Of a DNA stretch of 64,000 nucleotides, positions 43,627 through 52,332 are shown one piece after another; position 1 is the stretch's first letter, and every line of letters begins with the position of its first letter. The stretch spans positions 2,852,001 to 2,916,000 of the forward strand of contig OZ241752.1 of assembly GCA_965201155.1 (NCBI GenBank), given 5' to 3'. Both the position numbers and the translations under genes were made by a program. The notes below the pieces were generated by a model that saw only the letters and a program-made list of their open reading frames with translations, was not told where the DNA came from and did not search any database. The stretch is from JANQOH01 sp965201155. Lineage in GTDB: Bacteria > Pseudomonadota > Alphaproteobacteria > UBA7887.

Positions 43627-44028
43627 CTACTCCCGGCGCGGCGCAGCCAGCCGGATGTTCGACAGGCCGACCGACTGTATGCGGTCCATCACTGAAACAA
43701 GACGCTGGACAGGGACACGTGCCTCGGCCCGCACCGCAACCGGCGTGTCGAGATCACCTTCCACGCGCGCCGACAGTTCGGACCCCAGTCGGTCAAGAGG
43801 CAATAACAGTCCGTTCAGCCGTACCTCGCCGTTCAGACGCACATCCACGGTGAGTATCTCGACCGAGGATTTGGCCGTGGAGGGCGCGCCGGGAATCGAA
43901 AGGTCTATTGCCGCCGGCTGAATGAACGTGCTCGCGAGCATGAAGAAGACCAGCAGCAGAAAGACCACGTCGATCAGCGGCGCGATATTGAGTTTCGGGT
44001 GCGCACGTTCGTGATCGTGGAAATTCAT
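43627..44028 (-). CDS. exbD: ExbD/TolR-family biopolymer transport protein (first copy)
   Basis: A 133-aa protein with cytoplasmic tail, one membrane segment (IAPLIDVVFLLLVFFMLAST, residues 16-35) with the conserved proton-conducting Asp, and a periplasmic domain (PAAIDLSIPGAP to the end). It sits between exbB and the second exbD with gaps of only 6 bases each. Two exbD genes in one TonB operon suggest that ExbD subunits of different type form one motor. Confidence 0.85.
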   Translation of the reverse strand: MNFHDHERAHPKLNIAPLIDVVFLLLVFFMLASTFIQPAAIDLSIPGAPSTAKSSVEILTVDVRLNGEVRLNGLLLPLDRLGSELSARVEGDLDTPVAVRAEARVPVQRLVSVMDRIQSVGLSNIRLAAPRRE

Positions 44029-44034
44029 ATATCG

Positions 44035-44691
44035 TTATGCCGCCGGCGCGCGAACGGGATGATGCGCAACCGTGTGGCTGACTCCCAGCACCCTCACTGC
44101 GGCGTCTCTCATTGCCGCGCGAACAGTATCCACCCGGCCTTCCAGCCAGTAATAACTGCCGAGAGCCGGGATGGCGACGATAAGGCCGAATGCAGTCGTA
44201 AGCAGTGCTTCCCAAATGCCGCCGGCAAGAATGGCCGGGTCAACTTTTGATCCCGCAGTTTCCAGCCTCGTGAATGCGTTGATCATGCCCATCACCGTAC
44301 CTAGCAGGCCGAGCAGGGGACTCAGGCTGGCAATCACTTCAAGCCAACGCAACTGGCTTTCGAGATTACGGATCTCGGCGGTGCCTACGCGCGTGATCTC
44401 GGCATCGCGGTCTTCCACCGTCAGGGCAGTGTTTGCGCCGGCGGCAATGGCAGATTCCATGACGCGGGCGACCGGATGGGTCTCCTCACGCAAGACGGCG
44501 AGCGCATGCTGTCGGTCGCCTCGCGCCAGGACGGCCACGACAGGGTCGATAAAGTCGTTATCGTCGAGTCCGGCGCGGTTGAACTGCAGCATCTTTGCCA
44601 GGATGATGGCGAGCGCCAGTACCGACAGGCCCAGCAAGATGAACATGACCGGGCCGCCCTTCGACAGGAGCAAGAGGGCATCGTTGAGCAT
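44035..44691 (-). CDS. exbB: MotA/TolQ/ExbB proton-channel protein
   Basis: A 218-aa three-span inner-membrane protein that forms the pentameric motor around ExbD. It opens LLLLSKGGPVMFILLGLSVLALAIIL, has a long cytoplasmic loop, and ends with SPLLGLLGTVMGMINAF and ALLTTAFGLIVAIPAL, the usual TolQ/ExbB signature. The ATG at 44691 was chosen because it begins the family N-terminus; the longer reading runs into the promoter region. First gene of exbB-exbD-exbD-tonB. Confidence 0.88.
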   Translation of the reverse strand: MLNDALLLLSKGGPVMFILLGLSVLALAIILAKMLQFNRAGLDDNDFIDPVVAVLARGDRQHALAVLREETHPVARVMESAIAAGANTALTVEDRDAEITRVGTAEIRNLESQLRWLEVIASLSPLLGLLGTVMGMINAFTRLETAGSKVDPAILAGGIWEALLTTAFGLIVAIPALGSYYWLEGRVDTVRAAMRDAAVRVLGVSHTVAHHPVRAPAA

Positions 44692-44833
44692 GGCTATCGA
44701 TTGGGTAAGGAGACGTTGTCGGAGAACAGGAGTTGACGACCGTGCCGTTGCGGCGCGGAATGGCAATGGCCCTTCCTTATAGCGCGCGGCCCGCAAAAAA
44801 TCGAGAGACGGGGCAGGGATCGGTCGCGCGCGA

Positions 44834-46171
44834 TCATAACCCATATTTGTTCATGCGATACCGCATAGCCATGCGAGTTACGCCGAGCCGCCTTGCCGCC
44901 GCCGAAACATTGCCGCCCGAGGCGGTTAACGCTTCCGCCATCAATCGCTGTTCCATGCTTTGCAGGGTTTCGTCGTGAGCCGGTATGGTTGGTGTGTCGG
45001 GCATGTCCGACGCCTCTGACACCGGCGCGCTGGTTGTATGCGGCAGGTCGGATTCGCGGATGGCGCCGTCATCGTCGAGCAGCACCGCACGCTCGATGAC
45101 GTGACTGAGCTCGCGCGCATTTCCAGGCCAGGAGTATCGTATGAGCGCCGCTGCACCAGAATCGGTAAGCTTGGGCGCTTCACGCCCGTAACGATTGGCT
45201 GCCTGTCGAATGAAACGGCGTGCGAGAAGCACCGCATCGTCGCCGCACTCCCGCAATGGCGGCATGTGCAATGTCAGGACATTGAGGCGGTAATAGAGGT
45301 CCTGCCGAAATTCTCCATCATTGACGAGTTTCGGAAGATCGCGATTACTCGTGGCAATAAATGATGCCGAAATGGGGGTTTCTCGCCTTCCGCCCGGCCG
45401 ACGCAGCCGTCGCCGCTCAATGATGCTGAGCAAGGCTGCCTGGGCCTGCGGCGTCAGCGTGGAGACTTCATCCAGCAATACAGTCCCATTTTCCGCTGCT
45501 TCGATCAGTCCGGGAGCGTTCTCGTCCCCAAACAACTCCGGTGCACTTCCCCTGCTCAACCCTCCGCAATCGACATGGACGATCGGTTGTTCGGAAGTCG
45601 AGTGGCTTTCGTGAATCAAGCTGGCGGCAAGGGTTTTTCCGGTTCCAGTCTCGCCCAGGATCAATACCGGCGGCGCACCATTGTCGGCACTGCCAATCAC
45701 CTCGGCAAATGCCGCAATTTCGCGGCGCACCGCTCCGATCATCGGACTCTTGCCCACCAACTCGCCTTCGCCGCGACGGCGTGTGCCGCGCTCGCGGGAA
45801 TAGACCAGGCGGGTCTCGAGTCGACGCGCTGCCAACACCCGCTTGGTTACCACAACCAGTTCGTCAAGGTCGACGGGCTTGCGAAGGTAATCGGCTGCAC
45901 CGTCCTTCATTGCCTTCACGGCACTGTCAATATCGCCGAACGCGGTGATCATGATCACTGGCGGTCCCTCTATTTCGGCCAGAAAATCCAGCCCGGAACC
46001 GTCAGGAAGATGGATATCGAGCAATACAAGTTCGACCATGTCAGTGCCAACGGCACGCGCTTCCGCGAGGCTGCCGGCTACCGAACATGCGTAACCCTCG
46101 CGCTCGAGACGCGCCGCCACCGCTTTGGCGAAGAGCGTTTCGTCATCGACAATCAGAACCGAACTGCTCAT
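44834..46171 (-). CDS. NtrC-class response regulator without the GAFTGA loop
   Basis: A 445-aa regulator: receiver domain (residues 5-115; D52 in LLDIHLPDGSG, Lys in LRKPVD), AAA+ domain (140-370; Walker A GETGTGKT, Walker B GTVLLDE, R-finger region FRQDLYYRLNV) and a C-terminal Fis-type helix-turn-helix (NVSAAARRLGVTRMAMRYRM). After ELFGDEN the expected GAFTGA loop is absent; the segment is about nine residues shorter than NtrC. Without that loop it probably cannot remodel sigma-54 holoenzyme. Its gene overlaps the kinase gene by 4 bases. Confidence 0.9.
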   Translation of the reverse strand: MSSSVLIVDDETLFAKAVAARLEREGYACSVAGSLAEARAVGTDMVELVLLDIHLPDGSGLDFLAEIEGPPVIMITAFGDIDSAVKAMKDGAADYLRKPVDLDELVVVTKRVLAARRLETRLVYSRERGTRRRGEGELVGKSPMIGAVRREIAAFAEVIGSADNGAPPVLILGETGTGKTLAASLIHESHSTSEQPIVHVDCGGLSRGSAPELFGDENAPGLIEAAENGTVLLDEVSTLTPQAQAALLSIIERRRLRRPGGRRETPISASFIATSNRDLPKLVNDGEFRQDLYYRLNVLTLHMPPLRECGDDAVLLARRFIRQAANRYGREAPKLTDSGAAALIRYSWPGNARELSHVIERAVLLDDDGAIRESDLPHTTSAPVSEASDMPDTPTIPAHDETLQSMEQRLMAEALTASGGNVSAAARRLGVTRMAMRYRMNKYGL

Positions 46172-47628
46172 ACCGTTTCTCCTGCTTGTCGCGCCTTCGC
46201 AGCGGAAGGCATGGACAGTGTGACGCGCGCACCGCCGCCGGGCGCCGCGCGGAAATCCAGTGTTCCGTCATGAAGCTCACAGATCTTGTACGCAAACGGG
46301 ATACCCAGACCGTGGCCGTGTGTCTTGGTAGTATGTCCGGGAAGCGGGCCTCCCGGTTCGGGCGTAAACGCTAATCCAGGACCCTGATCTTCGATCGCTA
46401 TCCAGCATTGATCATTCTGCTGGCCGACCGTGAGTGTGATCGCACCGTTCCGGGGTGATGCTTCCACGGCGTTGGCAAACAGCCCGTAAAGGGCCTGTTC
46501 CGTAAGTCGGCTATCAAGCGAAGCAGTGCCGCCATTTTCCCAGTTCCGTCGAGCAATGCGTACCGCCTTGTCGTCGAGTTTTGCCGACAACATTGTCAGG
46601 GCTTGGTCGGCGCAATCGGCCAGCGCCGCATCCGTTCGCCACACCTTGTGGGGGTCGAGATAGACGAGCAGTGCGTCGAGCCAATGGCTCAACCGGTCGA
46701 CGGCTCCCTGGATGCCGCGCGCGGTATCGTTGTCCAGTAATTGTGCGGCTGCGCGAATTCCGGCGAGGGGATTGCGTATATTGTGGGCGATCACGGGGAC
46801 CAGTGCGCCAAGGGCCGCTTGTTTCTCGCTGCGCACCAGCGCGGCGCGGTATTGCGCGAGATCGTCCGCCATGCGGTTGATAGCGCGTTGCAAGGTGACC
46901 ATTTCACCCGCGCCGGTTTCGTTGGCGCGATGATCGAAACGCCCTTCGCCATATGCTGTCATGGCGTCGAGCAAGTCCGCCAATGGTCTAATGAGTGCGC
47001 GAGTCAGGAAGCCGCGCGAGACAAGAAGAAGCAGAATTGCGAGGCCGGTGGGTGCGGCGAGTACGATAAAGGCGAGGCGGGTACGGTCTGCGACTCGCGT
47101 CGCCAGATCGCGCTCCGAGCCGAACAAGGTGGTTTCGGCGGCTTCCAGCGCCCGCTCGACCCCCGACAGTGCGCTGCCTTCAAACCGGGTGTCGAGAAGT
47201 TCAAGGCGTTCCGATTCGGCGATATCGCCTGATGGACGCTCCATCACTTCCTTGCCGATGGCGCCGCTCTCGCCCAAGGCGAGGGAAAGCGTAGTGACAG
47301 CCTCATGTTCGGCGTCGGTTGTCGTCAGCTCGCCCAGTTTCCTGAGCTTGTCCTTGATTGCGGAGTCGTAGGCATCGAATTGCTCTTGCGCCGCCGGGTC
47401 TTGCAGGAAGTGGTAGTCGAAAATTTCCTTGGTTTGGCGATGAAGATCGCCGCGCAGTGCGGCGGCGAGTTGCCGAAACGATTCGATGCGTCGTGCTTCC
47501 GCTGCCCACTCGGAATTGAGTGCGAGACCAACCGTGCCGACGGCGCCGGTGACGGCGACCAATAGCAGCAGCACCAACCCGTAGATCATCTGCAACGCAC
47601 GCAGCGAACGAATCCGTTTCAACGGCAT
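46168..47628 (-). CDS. Sensor histidine kinase with HAMP linker
   Basis: A 486-aa inner-membrane kinase. Membrane segment 1 (about residues 14-36), a helical periplasmic sensor of about 150 residues, membrane segment 2 (about 190-210), HAMP, then a His-phosphoacceptor H282 in IAHNIRNPLAG and an HATPase domain (N box LFANAVEASP, G1 EDQGPGLAF, G2 THGHGLGIPFAY). It is the partner of the NtrC-class regulator. Both lie next to the TonB module, so that module is a possible target. Confidence 0.88.
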   Translation of the reverse strand: MPLKRIRSLRALQMIYGLVLLLLVAVTGAVGTVGLALNSEWAAEARRIESFRQLAAALRGDLHRQTKEIFDYHFLQDPAAQEQFDAYDSAIKDKLRKLGELTTTDAEHEAVTTLSLALGESGAIGKEVMERPSGDIAESERLELLDTRFEGSALSGVERALEAAETTLFGSERDLATRVADRTRLAFIVLAAPTGLAILLLLVSRGFLTRALIRPLADLLDAMTAYGEGRFDHRANETGAGEMVTLQRAINRMADDLAQYRAALVRSEKQAALGALVPVIAHNIRNPLAGIRAAAQLLDNDTARGIQGAVDRLSHWLDALLVYLDPHKVWRTDAALADCADQALTMLSAKLDDKAVRIARRNWENGGTASLDSRLTEQALYGLFANAVEASPRNGAITLTVGQQNDQCWIAIEDQGPGLAFTPEPGGPLPGHTTKTHGHGLGIPFAYKICELHDGTLDFRAAPGGGARVTLSMPSAAKARQAGETV

Positions 47629-47815
47629 CGGGCTTCACCAAGCTCGGCAACTATTCGTGACTGGCTGATTATAACCGATTCATCGCAGACGAGGCATAAG
47701 TTCGACAGGACGCTGAGTTCCTGAGGCGCTATGGGAAGGTTGAGTCCAGAGTTTACAATTTGGAAGCGTCTTCGAATTTATATGAACATGAATATTTTGG
47801 CGCTCTATCACCGTG

Positions 47816-48064
47816 CTAGCGATCCATGCCGACGGCCTCGCGATAGAGTTCAAGCAGCGCTTCCTGTTCCGCTCTCTCGTCGTTGTCCATTTTGCGCAGG
47901 CGCACAAGCTGACGAATGATCCTGGCGTCGAAGCCGGCCAGTTTCGCCTCCGTATAGACGTCGCTGATGTTGCCGGCGATGGCCGCTTTTTCTTCTTCAA
48001 GGGTTTCAATGCGTTCGATGAACGTACGCAACTGATCGCCTGCAATCTCGTCGCCGACCGCCAT
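47816..48064 (-). CDS. gapR: Nucleoid-associated protein GapR (DUF2312)
   Basis: An 82-aa coiled-coil protein that binds overtwisted DNA ahead of replication and transcription forks. It opens with GDQLRTFIERIETLEEEKAAI and has AKLAGFDARIIRQLVRLRKMD and QEALLELYREAVG, the family pattern. The ATG at 48062-48064 gives the standard N-terminus; an upstream in-frame start 21 codons earlier is less likely. It is divergent from yqgE. The family is a marker of Alphaproteobacteria. Confidence 0.93.
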   Translation of the reverse strand: MAVGDEIAGDQLRTFIERIETLEEEKAAIAGNISDVYTEAKLAGFDARIIRQLVRLRKMDNDERAEQEALLELYREAVGMDR

Positions 48065-48187
48065 ATTCCTAATCTCCTGTAATGATCTCGACAAAGCCGG
48101 CCTTTGCTGCGCGGGTGATTTGCGCAATCATGAACCGTTGACGCCAACCGTGCGCGCCGCGGCGGCGCGAGCCAGGGAGGATCAATC

Positions 48188-48778
48188 ATGCCGCGGATAC
48201 TGGTTACGATTCTTGTTGTCTTTGCCGGCCTCGTCGCCGGCACCGCGAGAGCCGAAGAGTTCATCACCGGCCGGCTTCTGGTTGCTGCGCCCTCGATGCC
48301 TGATCCGCGCTTCGCCCAAACCGTCATATACATGTGTGTGCATGACGAGAACGGTGCATTTGGTCTGGTGCTCAACCGTCGCATGGGACTTGTTCCGGGG
48401 ACAGTAGTCGCGGGACGGTTGGGCCTGGATGTCGAAGGCTCGGATGCGCTTGTGGCCGTACATTGGGGCGGTCCTGTCAGTCCCGGCCGGGGATTTATCC
48501 TGCATAGCGATGACTACACATCCGAGTCGACGGTTCCGGTTGCCGACAGTATTGCGTTTTCGGTGGACCCCGAGGCCATGGCCGCGCTGGTTACGGACAC
48601 CGGTCCGGGGCAAGCGATGTTCGTACTTGGCTTTTCCGGCTGGGCCCCCGGCCAATTGGAACGCGAACTTGGGCAGGACGACTGGGTTGTCGTGCGCGCC
48701 GACGCAGCGTTCGTATTCGAAGAAGAGCCGGACGCCATGTGGCAGGCTGCGTTCGACCGGGTCGAAATCGCGCTGTAG
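48188..48778 (+). CDS. YqgE/AlgH-family protein with a signal peptide
   Basis: A 196-aa UPF0301 protein: ITGRLLVAAPSMPDPRFAQTVIYMCVHDENGAFGLVLNR, the HWGGPVSPGRGFILH motif, and FVLGFSGWAPGQLERE. YqgE proteins are usually cytoplasmic, but this one begins with MPRILVTILVVFAGLVAGTA, a clear signal peptide cleaved near residue 22. The function of the family is unknown. ATG at 48188. Confidence 0.85.
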   Translation: MPRILVTILVVFAGLVAGTARAEEFITGRLLVAAPSMPDPRFAQTVIYMCVHDENGAFGLVLNRRMGLVPGTVVAGRLGLDVEGSDALVAVHWGGPVSPGRGFILHSDDYTSESTVPVADSIAFSVDPEAMAALVTDTGPGQAMFVLGFSGWAPGQLERELGQDDWVVVRADAAFVFEEEPDAMWQAAFDRVEIAL

Positions 48779-48784
48779 CTCGGC

Positions 48785-48802
48785 CGGTCCGCCAACGGAC
48801 CG
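48785..48802. terminator. Hairpin between yqgE and tRNA-Arg, candidate bidirectional terminator
   Basis: CGGTCCG-CCAA-CGGACCG gives a 7-bp perfect stem with a 4-base loop. It lies six bases after the yqgE stop and nine bases beyond the CCA end of the convergent tRNA gene, so it could stop transcription from both sides. There is no T-run on either side. Confidence 0.4.
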
Positions 48803-48811
48803 CTCGGAGAT

Positions 48812-48888
48812 TGGCGCGCCCGGGAAGATTCGAACTCCCGACCCCCAGGTTCGTAGCCTGGTGCTCTATCCAGCTGAGCTACGGGCGC
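48812..48888 (-). tRNA. tRNA-Arg (anticodon ACG)
   Basis: A 77-nt cloverleaf with encoded CCA end. The acceptor stem GCGCCCG pairs with CGGGCGC, the D arm is GCTC...GAGC, the anticodon stem CCAGG/CCTGG holds loop CTACGAA (anticodon ACG, normally edited to ICG), and the T arm has GGTTCGA-type GAGTTCGAATC. It reads CGU, CGC and CGA codons. It lies between yqgE and the flavin reductase gene. Confidence 0.96.
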
Positions 48889-48980
48889 AACACTACCCAA
48901 CCTCCTCGCCGAAGGGGAGGCAGGCAGGCGGCGAACCCTAGTCAATGACTGTGAAAGACGCAAGCAGACGTTGGCGCGGG

Positions 48981-50408
48981 TCATGGAAGCTTCAACAGTG
49001 CGCGCACCACCGCCCGGGTTCGGCCGCTAAACAGCGCACTGGTGAAATACGCGCCTGCTGCGCGCTTTCCGACTTCCGACAAGGTGGGGTAGGGAGCGAT
49101 GACACCGGCCATGGTGCCGATTCGCTGGCGGCCCTGGATCATCAAGGCCCAGGGTAAAATCATTTCGCCCGCATGTGCGCCGGCGATGGATGCGCCGACC
49201 ACGCGGCCCCGGCGGGAGGTTATGACTTTCACCAGACCCTCGGTGCGTCGTTCGGCCTGTGCGCGGTCGTTCTCGGCGAATGGCCAGCGTACCACCTTGC
49301 AGTCGGGATGGGCGCCTGCGCGCGCCTGGGCTTCGGTCAACCCCACCTGTGCCACTTCGGGATCGGTAAAGGTGCACCACGGCACCGCCCGGTAATCGAC
49401 CTTTGCAGGCAGGCGGAACAGGGTGCGGCGAATCACGATTCCCGCCTGATAGGCTGCCATATGCGTGAACTGATAGGGGCCGGCGACATCCCCGATTGCG
49501 AATATCTTGCGGTTGGATGTGCGGAGGCTTGAATCCACCTCTATGGCGCGCCGGGTTGTACGTATCCCGGCTTCGTCGAGGCCCAGACCGTTCATGTTGG
49601 CCTTGCGGCCGACTGCGATCAGTAAGTGCGAGCCTTCGATACGAACCAGCGCGCCCTCCCTTTCACCGACCGCCGTGACACTGCCGCTGCTATTCTCGAA
49701 CGACTTGATCGGAGTGTCGTTCAGTATGTCTATCCCTTCGGCGGCGAGGCGGTTCAACGCGATGGCGGAGATTTCCGGGTCGTCCTTGGGGAAGGGTTTG
49801 CTGCGGACAAGGACGGTGACACGAGCACCCAGGCGGCGGTGAGCCTGGGCCATTTCCAGGCCGATCGGCCCGCCGCCCAGGACCAACAGATGTTCCAGAT
49901 TCTCTTTATTGTCGAAAATCGTTTCGTTGGTAAACCACGGCACGTTGTCGAGGCCAGGTGTCGGGGGCACGACCGGAGAAGACCCTGTTGCCACCACATA
50001 GCGCTTGGCGCGGATTTCAAAGTCGCCAGCGACGACGCAATCGGGCCCGGTGAACTGCCCGTGCTCCTGGATGACCCGGACGCCCAGACCCTCGAACCGT
50101 TCGACCGAGTCATGGGGGGCGATGGCAGCGATGACACCGTGCACGTGGTCGTGCACCCGAGCGAAATCCACTTCGGGTTCGACACTGCTGATCCCGTAGT
50201 GATGGGCGTCGCGAAACGCTTGGGCGACGTGACCGGCCGCGAGCAGCGATTTCGACGGTACGCAACCGTAGTTCAGGCAGTCGCCGCCCATTTTTCCGCG
50301 TTCGATGAGGACCACGCGGGCGCCCATCTGGCTCGCTCCGGCGGCGACAGACAGTCCGCCCGATCCCGCGCCGATCACGCAAATGTCGGTCTTGATGGTT
50401 TTTGTCAT
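48981..50408 (-). CDS. FAD-dependent pyridine nucleotide-disulfide oxidoreductase with atypical C-terminus
   Basis: A 475-aa protein related to dihydrolipoamide dehydrogenase and mercuric reductase. FAD motif VIGAGSGGLSVAAGA, redox-active C44-x4-C49 in GGDCLNYGCVPSK, NAD motif VLGGGPIGLEMAQA and the dimerisation domain (WCTFTDPEVAQVGLTEAQA). The His of the usual HPTLSE motif is Tyr here (APYPTLSE), so it is probably not a lipoamide dehydrogenase. No MerR, MerT or metal-binding domain is nearby, so mercury resistance is not supported either. Confidence 0.85.
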   Translation of the reverse strand: MTKTIKTDICVIGAGSGGLSVAAGASQMGARVVLIERGKMGGDCLNYGCVPSKSLLAAGHVAQAFRDAHHYGISSVEPEVDFARVHDHVHGVIAAIAPHDSVERFEGLGVRVIQEHGQFTGPDCVVAGDFEIRAKRYVVATGSSPVVPPTPGLDNVPWFTNETIFDNKENLEHLLVLGGGPIGLEMAQAHRRLGARVTVLVRSKPFPKDDPEISAIALNRLAAEGIDILNDTPIKSFENSSGSVTAVGEREGALVRIEGSHLLIAVGRKANMNGLGLDEAGIRTTRRAIEVDSSLRTSNRKIFAIGDVAGPYQFTHMAAYQAGIVIRRTLFRLPAKVDYRAVPWCTFTDPEVAQVGLTEAQARAGAHPDCKVVRWPFAENDRAQAERRTEGLVKVITSRRGRVVGASIAGAHAGEMILPWALMIQGRQRIGTMAGVIAPYPTLSEVGKRAAGAYFTSALFSGRTRAVVRALLKLP

Positions 50409-50431
50409 GGGATACCGCTGCTTGGCCGGTC

Positions 50432-52222
50432 TCAATGTCGAAGTGCGTGGGACTCGCCGTCCAGCTCGTCTATCAGCCCGGAAATCACCGCAAGACCCTT
50501 GTGCCAGAAGGCTGGATCGCGGGCGTCGAGTCCAAACGGCGCGAGGAGTTCGCGATGACGCAGTGCACCGCCCGCGCCCAGGATATCGCGGTACCGCTCC
50601 TCGAACCACTCGGAGCGCGATTCCCGATACACGGCGTAAAGTGCGTTAGCGAGACAGTCTCCGAAAGCATAAGCATAGACATAAAACGGTGTATGGACGA
50701 AATGCGGAATATACGACCAATAGACACGATATGAGTCGTCCAGCCGTACTGCGGGCCCGAGGCTTTCCGACTGCACACTCATCCAGAGATCGCCGATTTC
50801 ATCGGGGGTCAGTTCGTTCTCGGCACGACGGCGGTGGAAGCGGCGTTCGAATTCGCAGAATGCCGCTTGCCGGATCACCGTGTTCAGCATGTCCTCTGCC
50901 TTGGCGGCGATCAGGACACGACGGCGCACCGGGTCGGTCTCGGTGTCGAGCAGAGACCGGAAAGTGAGTTGTTCGCCGAAGGTGCTTGCCGTTTCCGCCA
51001 GTGTCAACGGTGTTTCCGCCATGAGAACACCTTGCTGTGCGGCAAGGACCTGATGCACACCATGGCCGAGTTCATGGGCCAGGGTCATCACATCGCGGGT
51101 GCGCCCATGATAGTTCAGCAAGATATAGGGATGCGCGGAAGGTACGGTCGGATGCGAAAACGCGCCGGGCGCCTTGCCGGGACGTGGCGGCGCGTCGATC
51201 CAGCCCTCTTCGAAGAAGCGCTGGCCGATGCCGGCGAGAGCCGGGGAAAAACGCTCCCAGGCATCCAGAACGATGGCACGCGCTTCGTTCCACGGGACCC
51301 GCCGATCATCATCGTCGGGCGGTGGCGCGTTGCGGTCCCAATAATCCAGTGCTGACACGCCAAACCACCGGGCCTTGATGGCGTAATATCGGTGTGACAG
51401 AGAGGGATACGCCTCGCGCACCGCTGTAAGCAGGGCTTCGACAACCTCATTCTCTACCCGATTTTCGAGATTTCGGCGTGATATGGGTTGCGGCAAGGAA
51501 CGCCACCGGTCTTCTATCGCCTTGTCTTTCGCCAGTGTATTGATGACAAGGGAGAAGGTGTGGATATTGTCGGACAGGACATCAGCCAGCGCGCGGGCGA
51601 TATCCCGTCTCGCCGCCGGGTCTTTCGACGACAGGAGATCGAGGGCCTGCGTGCAGGTGAGCTGGTCGCCGCGAAATGGAACACGAAGGCGAGCCATTGT
51701 CTCATCGAACAGGCGCACCCATGCCGATCCGCCGGCTACCTGCTTCTCGTGAAGCAGACGTTCGATCTCATCGGACAATTGGTGCGGGCGAAACATGCGG
51801 ATGTCCCGAAGCCAGGGGGCATAGCGGGCCAGAGCGGGCGATTGGAGCCTGGAATCCAGCACCTCGTCATCGATGCGGTTGAGCTCCAGCGTGACGAACA
51901 GCATGTCTACGGCGATGGTGTTGGTGCGTTCCTGCATGGATTGCAGGAACTGCCCGGCTTGGGTGTCGCTCATGTCATCGGCATGATGCAGCGACGCGTA
52001 ACTCATCACCCGGCCGAGTGTTTCGCTCAGCCACTCATATTCGGCGATGACTTCGGCAAGCGCCGTGCCGTCAAGGTCGGCAAGTTGCCCGCGGCAGCGT
52101 TTGGCGAGTGCGCGGGCGCGCGTTTCCGCGGCTGCCAGATCAGCGGCGAGGGCGGATGAGTCGGGTCCGTCGTAGAGATGTTCGAGTTGCCATTCCGGCA
52201 GGTTCCGTGTTTCGCCGCTCAT
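50432..52222 (-). CDS. pepF: Oligoendopeptidase F (M3 metallopeptidase)
   Basis: A 596-aa cytoplasmic zinc peptidase that degrades short peptides. The catalytic motif HELGH (residues 383-387 in LAHELGHGVHQVL) and the downstream Glu in LAETASTFGE are present, as are FFEEGWIDAPPRPGKAPGAF and the C-terminal YSYIPHF-like region (WSYIPHFVHTPFYVYAY). I use the ATG at 52222; the longer reading is upstream noise. Length is normal. Confidence 0.92.
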   Translation of the reverse strand: MSGETRNLPEWQLEHLYDGPDSSALAADLAAAETRARALAKRCRGQLADLDGTALAEVIAEYEWLSETLGRVMSYASLHHADDMSDTQAGQFLQSMQERTNTIAVDMLFVTLELNRIDDEVLDSRLQSPALARYAPWLRDIRMFRPHQLSDEIERLLHEKQVAGGSAWVRLFDETMARLRVPFRGDQLTCTQALDLLSSKDPAARRDIARALADVLSDNIHTFSLVINTLAKDKAIEDRWRSLPQPISRRNLENRVENEVVEALLTAVREAYPSLSHRYYAIKARWFGVSALDYWDRNAPPPDDDDRRVPWNEARAIVLDAWERFSPALAGIGQRFFEEGWIDAPPRPGKAPGAFSHPTVPSAHPYILLNYHGRTRDVMTLAHELGHGVHQVLAAQQGVLMAETPLTLAETASTFGEQLTFRSLLDTETDPVRRRVLIAAKAEDMLNTVIRQAAFCEFERRFHRRRAENELTPDEIGDLWMSVQSESLGPAVRLDDSYRVYWSYIPHFVHTPFYVYAYAFGDCLANALYAVYRESRSEWFEERYRDILGAGGALRHRELLAPFGLDARDPAFWHKGLAVISGLIDELDGESHALRH

Positions 52223-52332
52223 GCTGCTCCCCTGTGTGTCAAAGGGCATATAGATAATGGAACGGCGTGCGCCAACCTCTGTCGAGCGGCGACGCCCTGA
52301 AATCGACGCGAAAAGCGACACAGTGAGGAGGT

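Noticed and set aside
48981..50408. Mercuric reductase (merA)
   Set aside because: No N-terminal metal-binding domain, no C-terminal Cys pair and no mer genes nearby.
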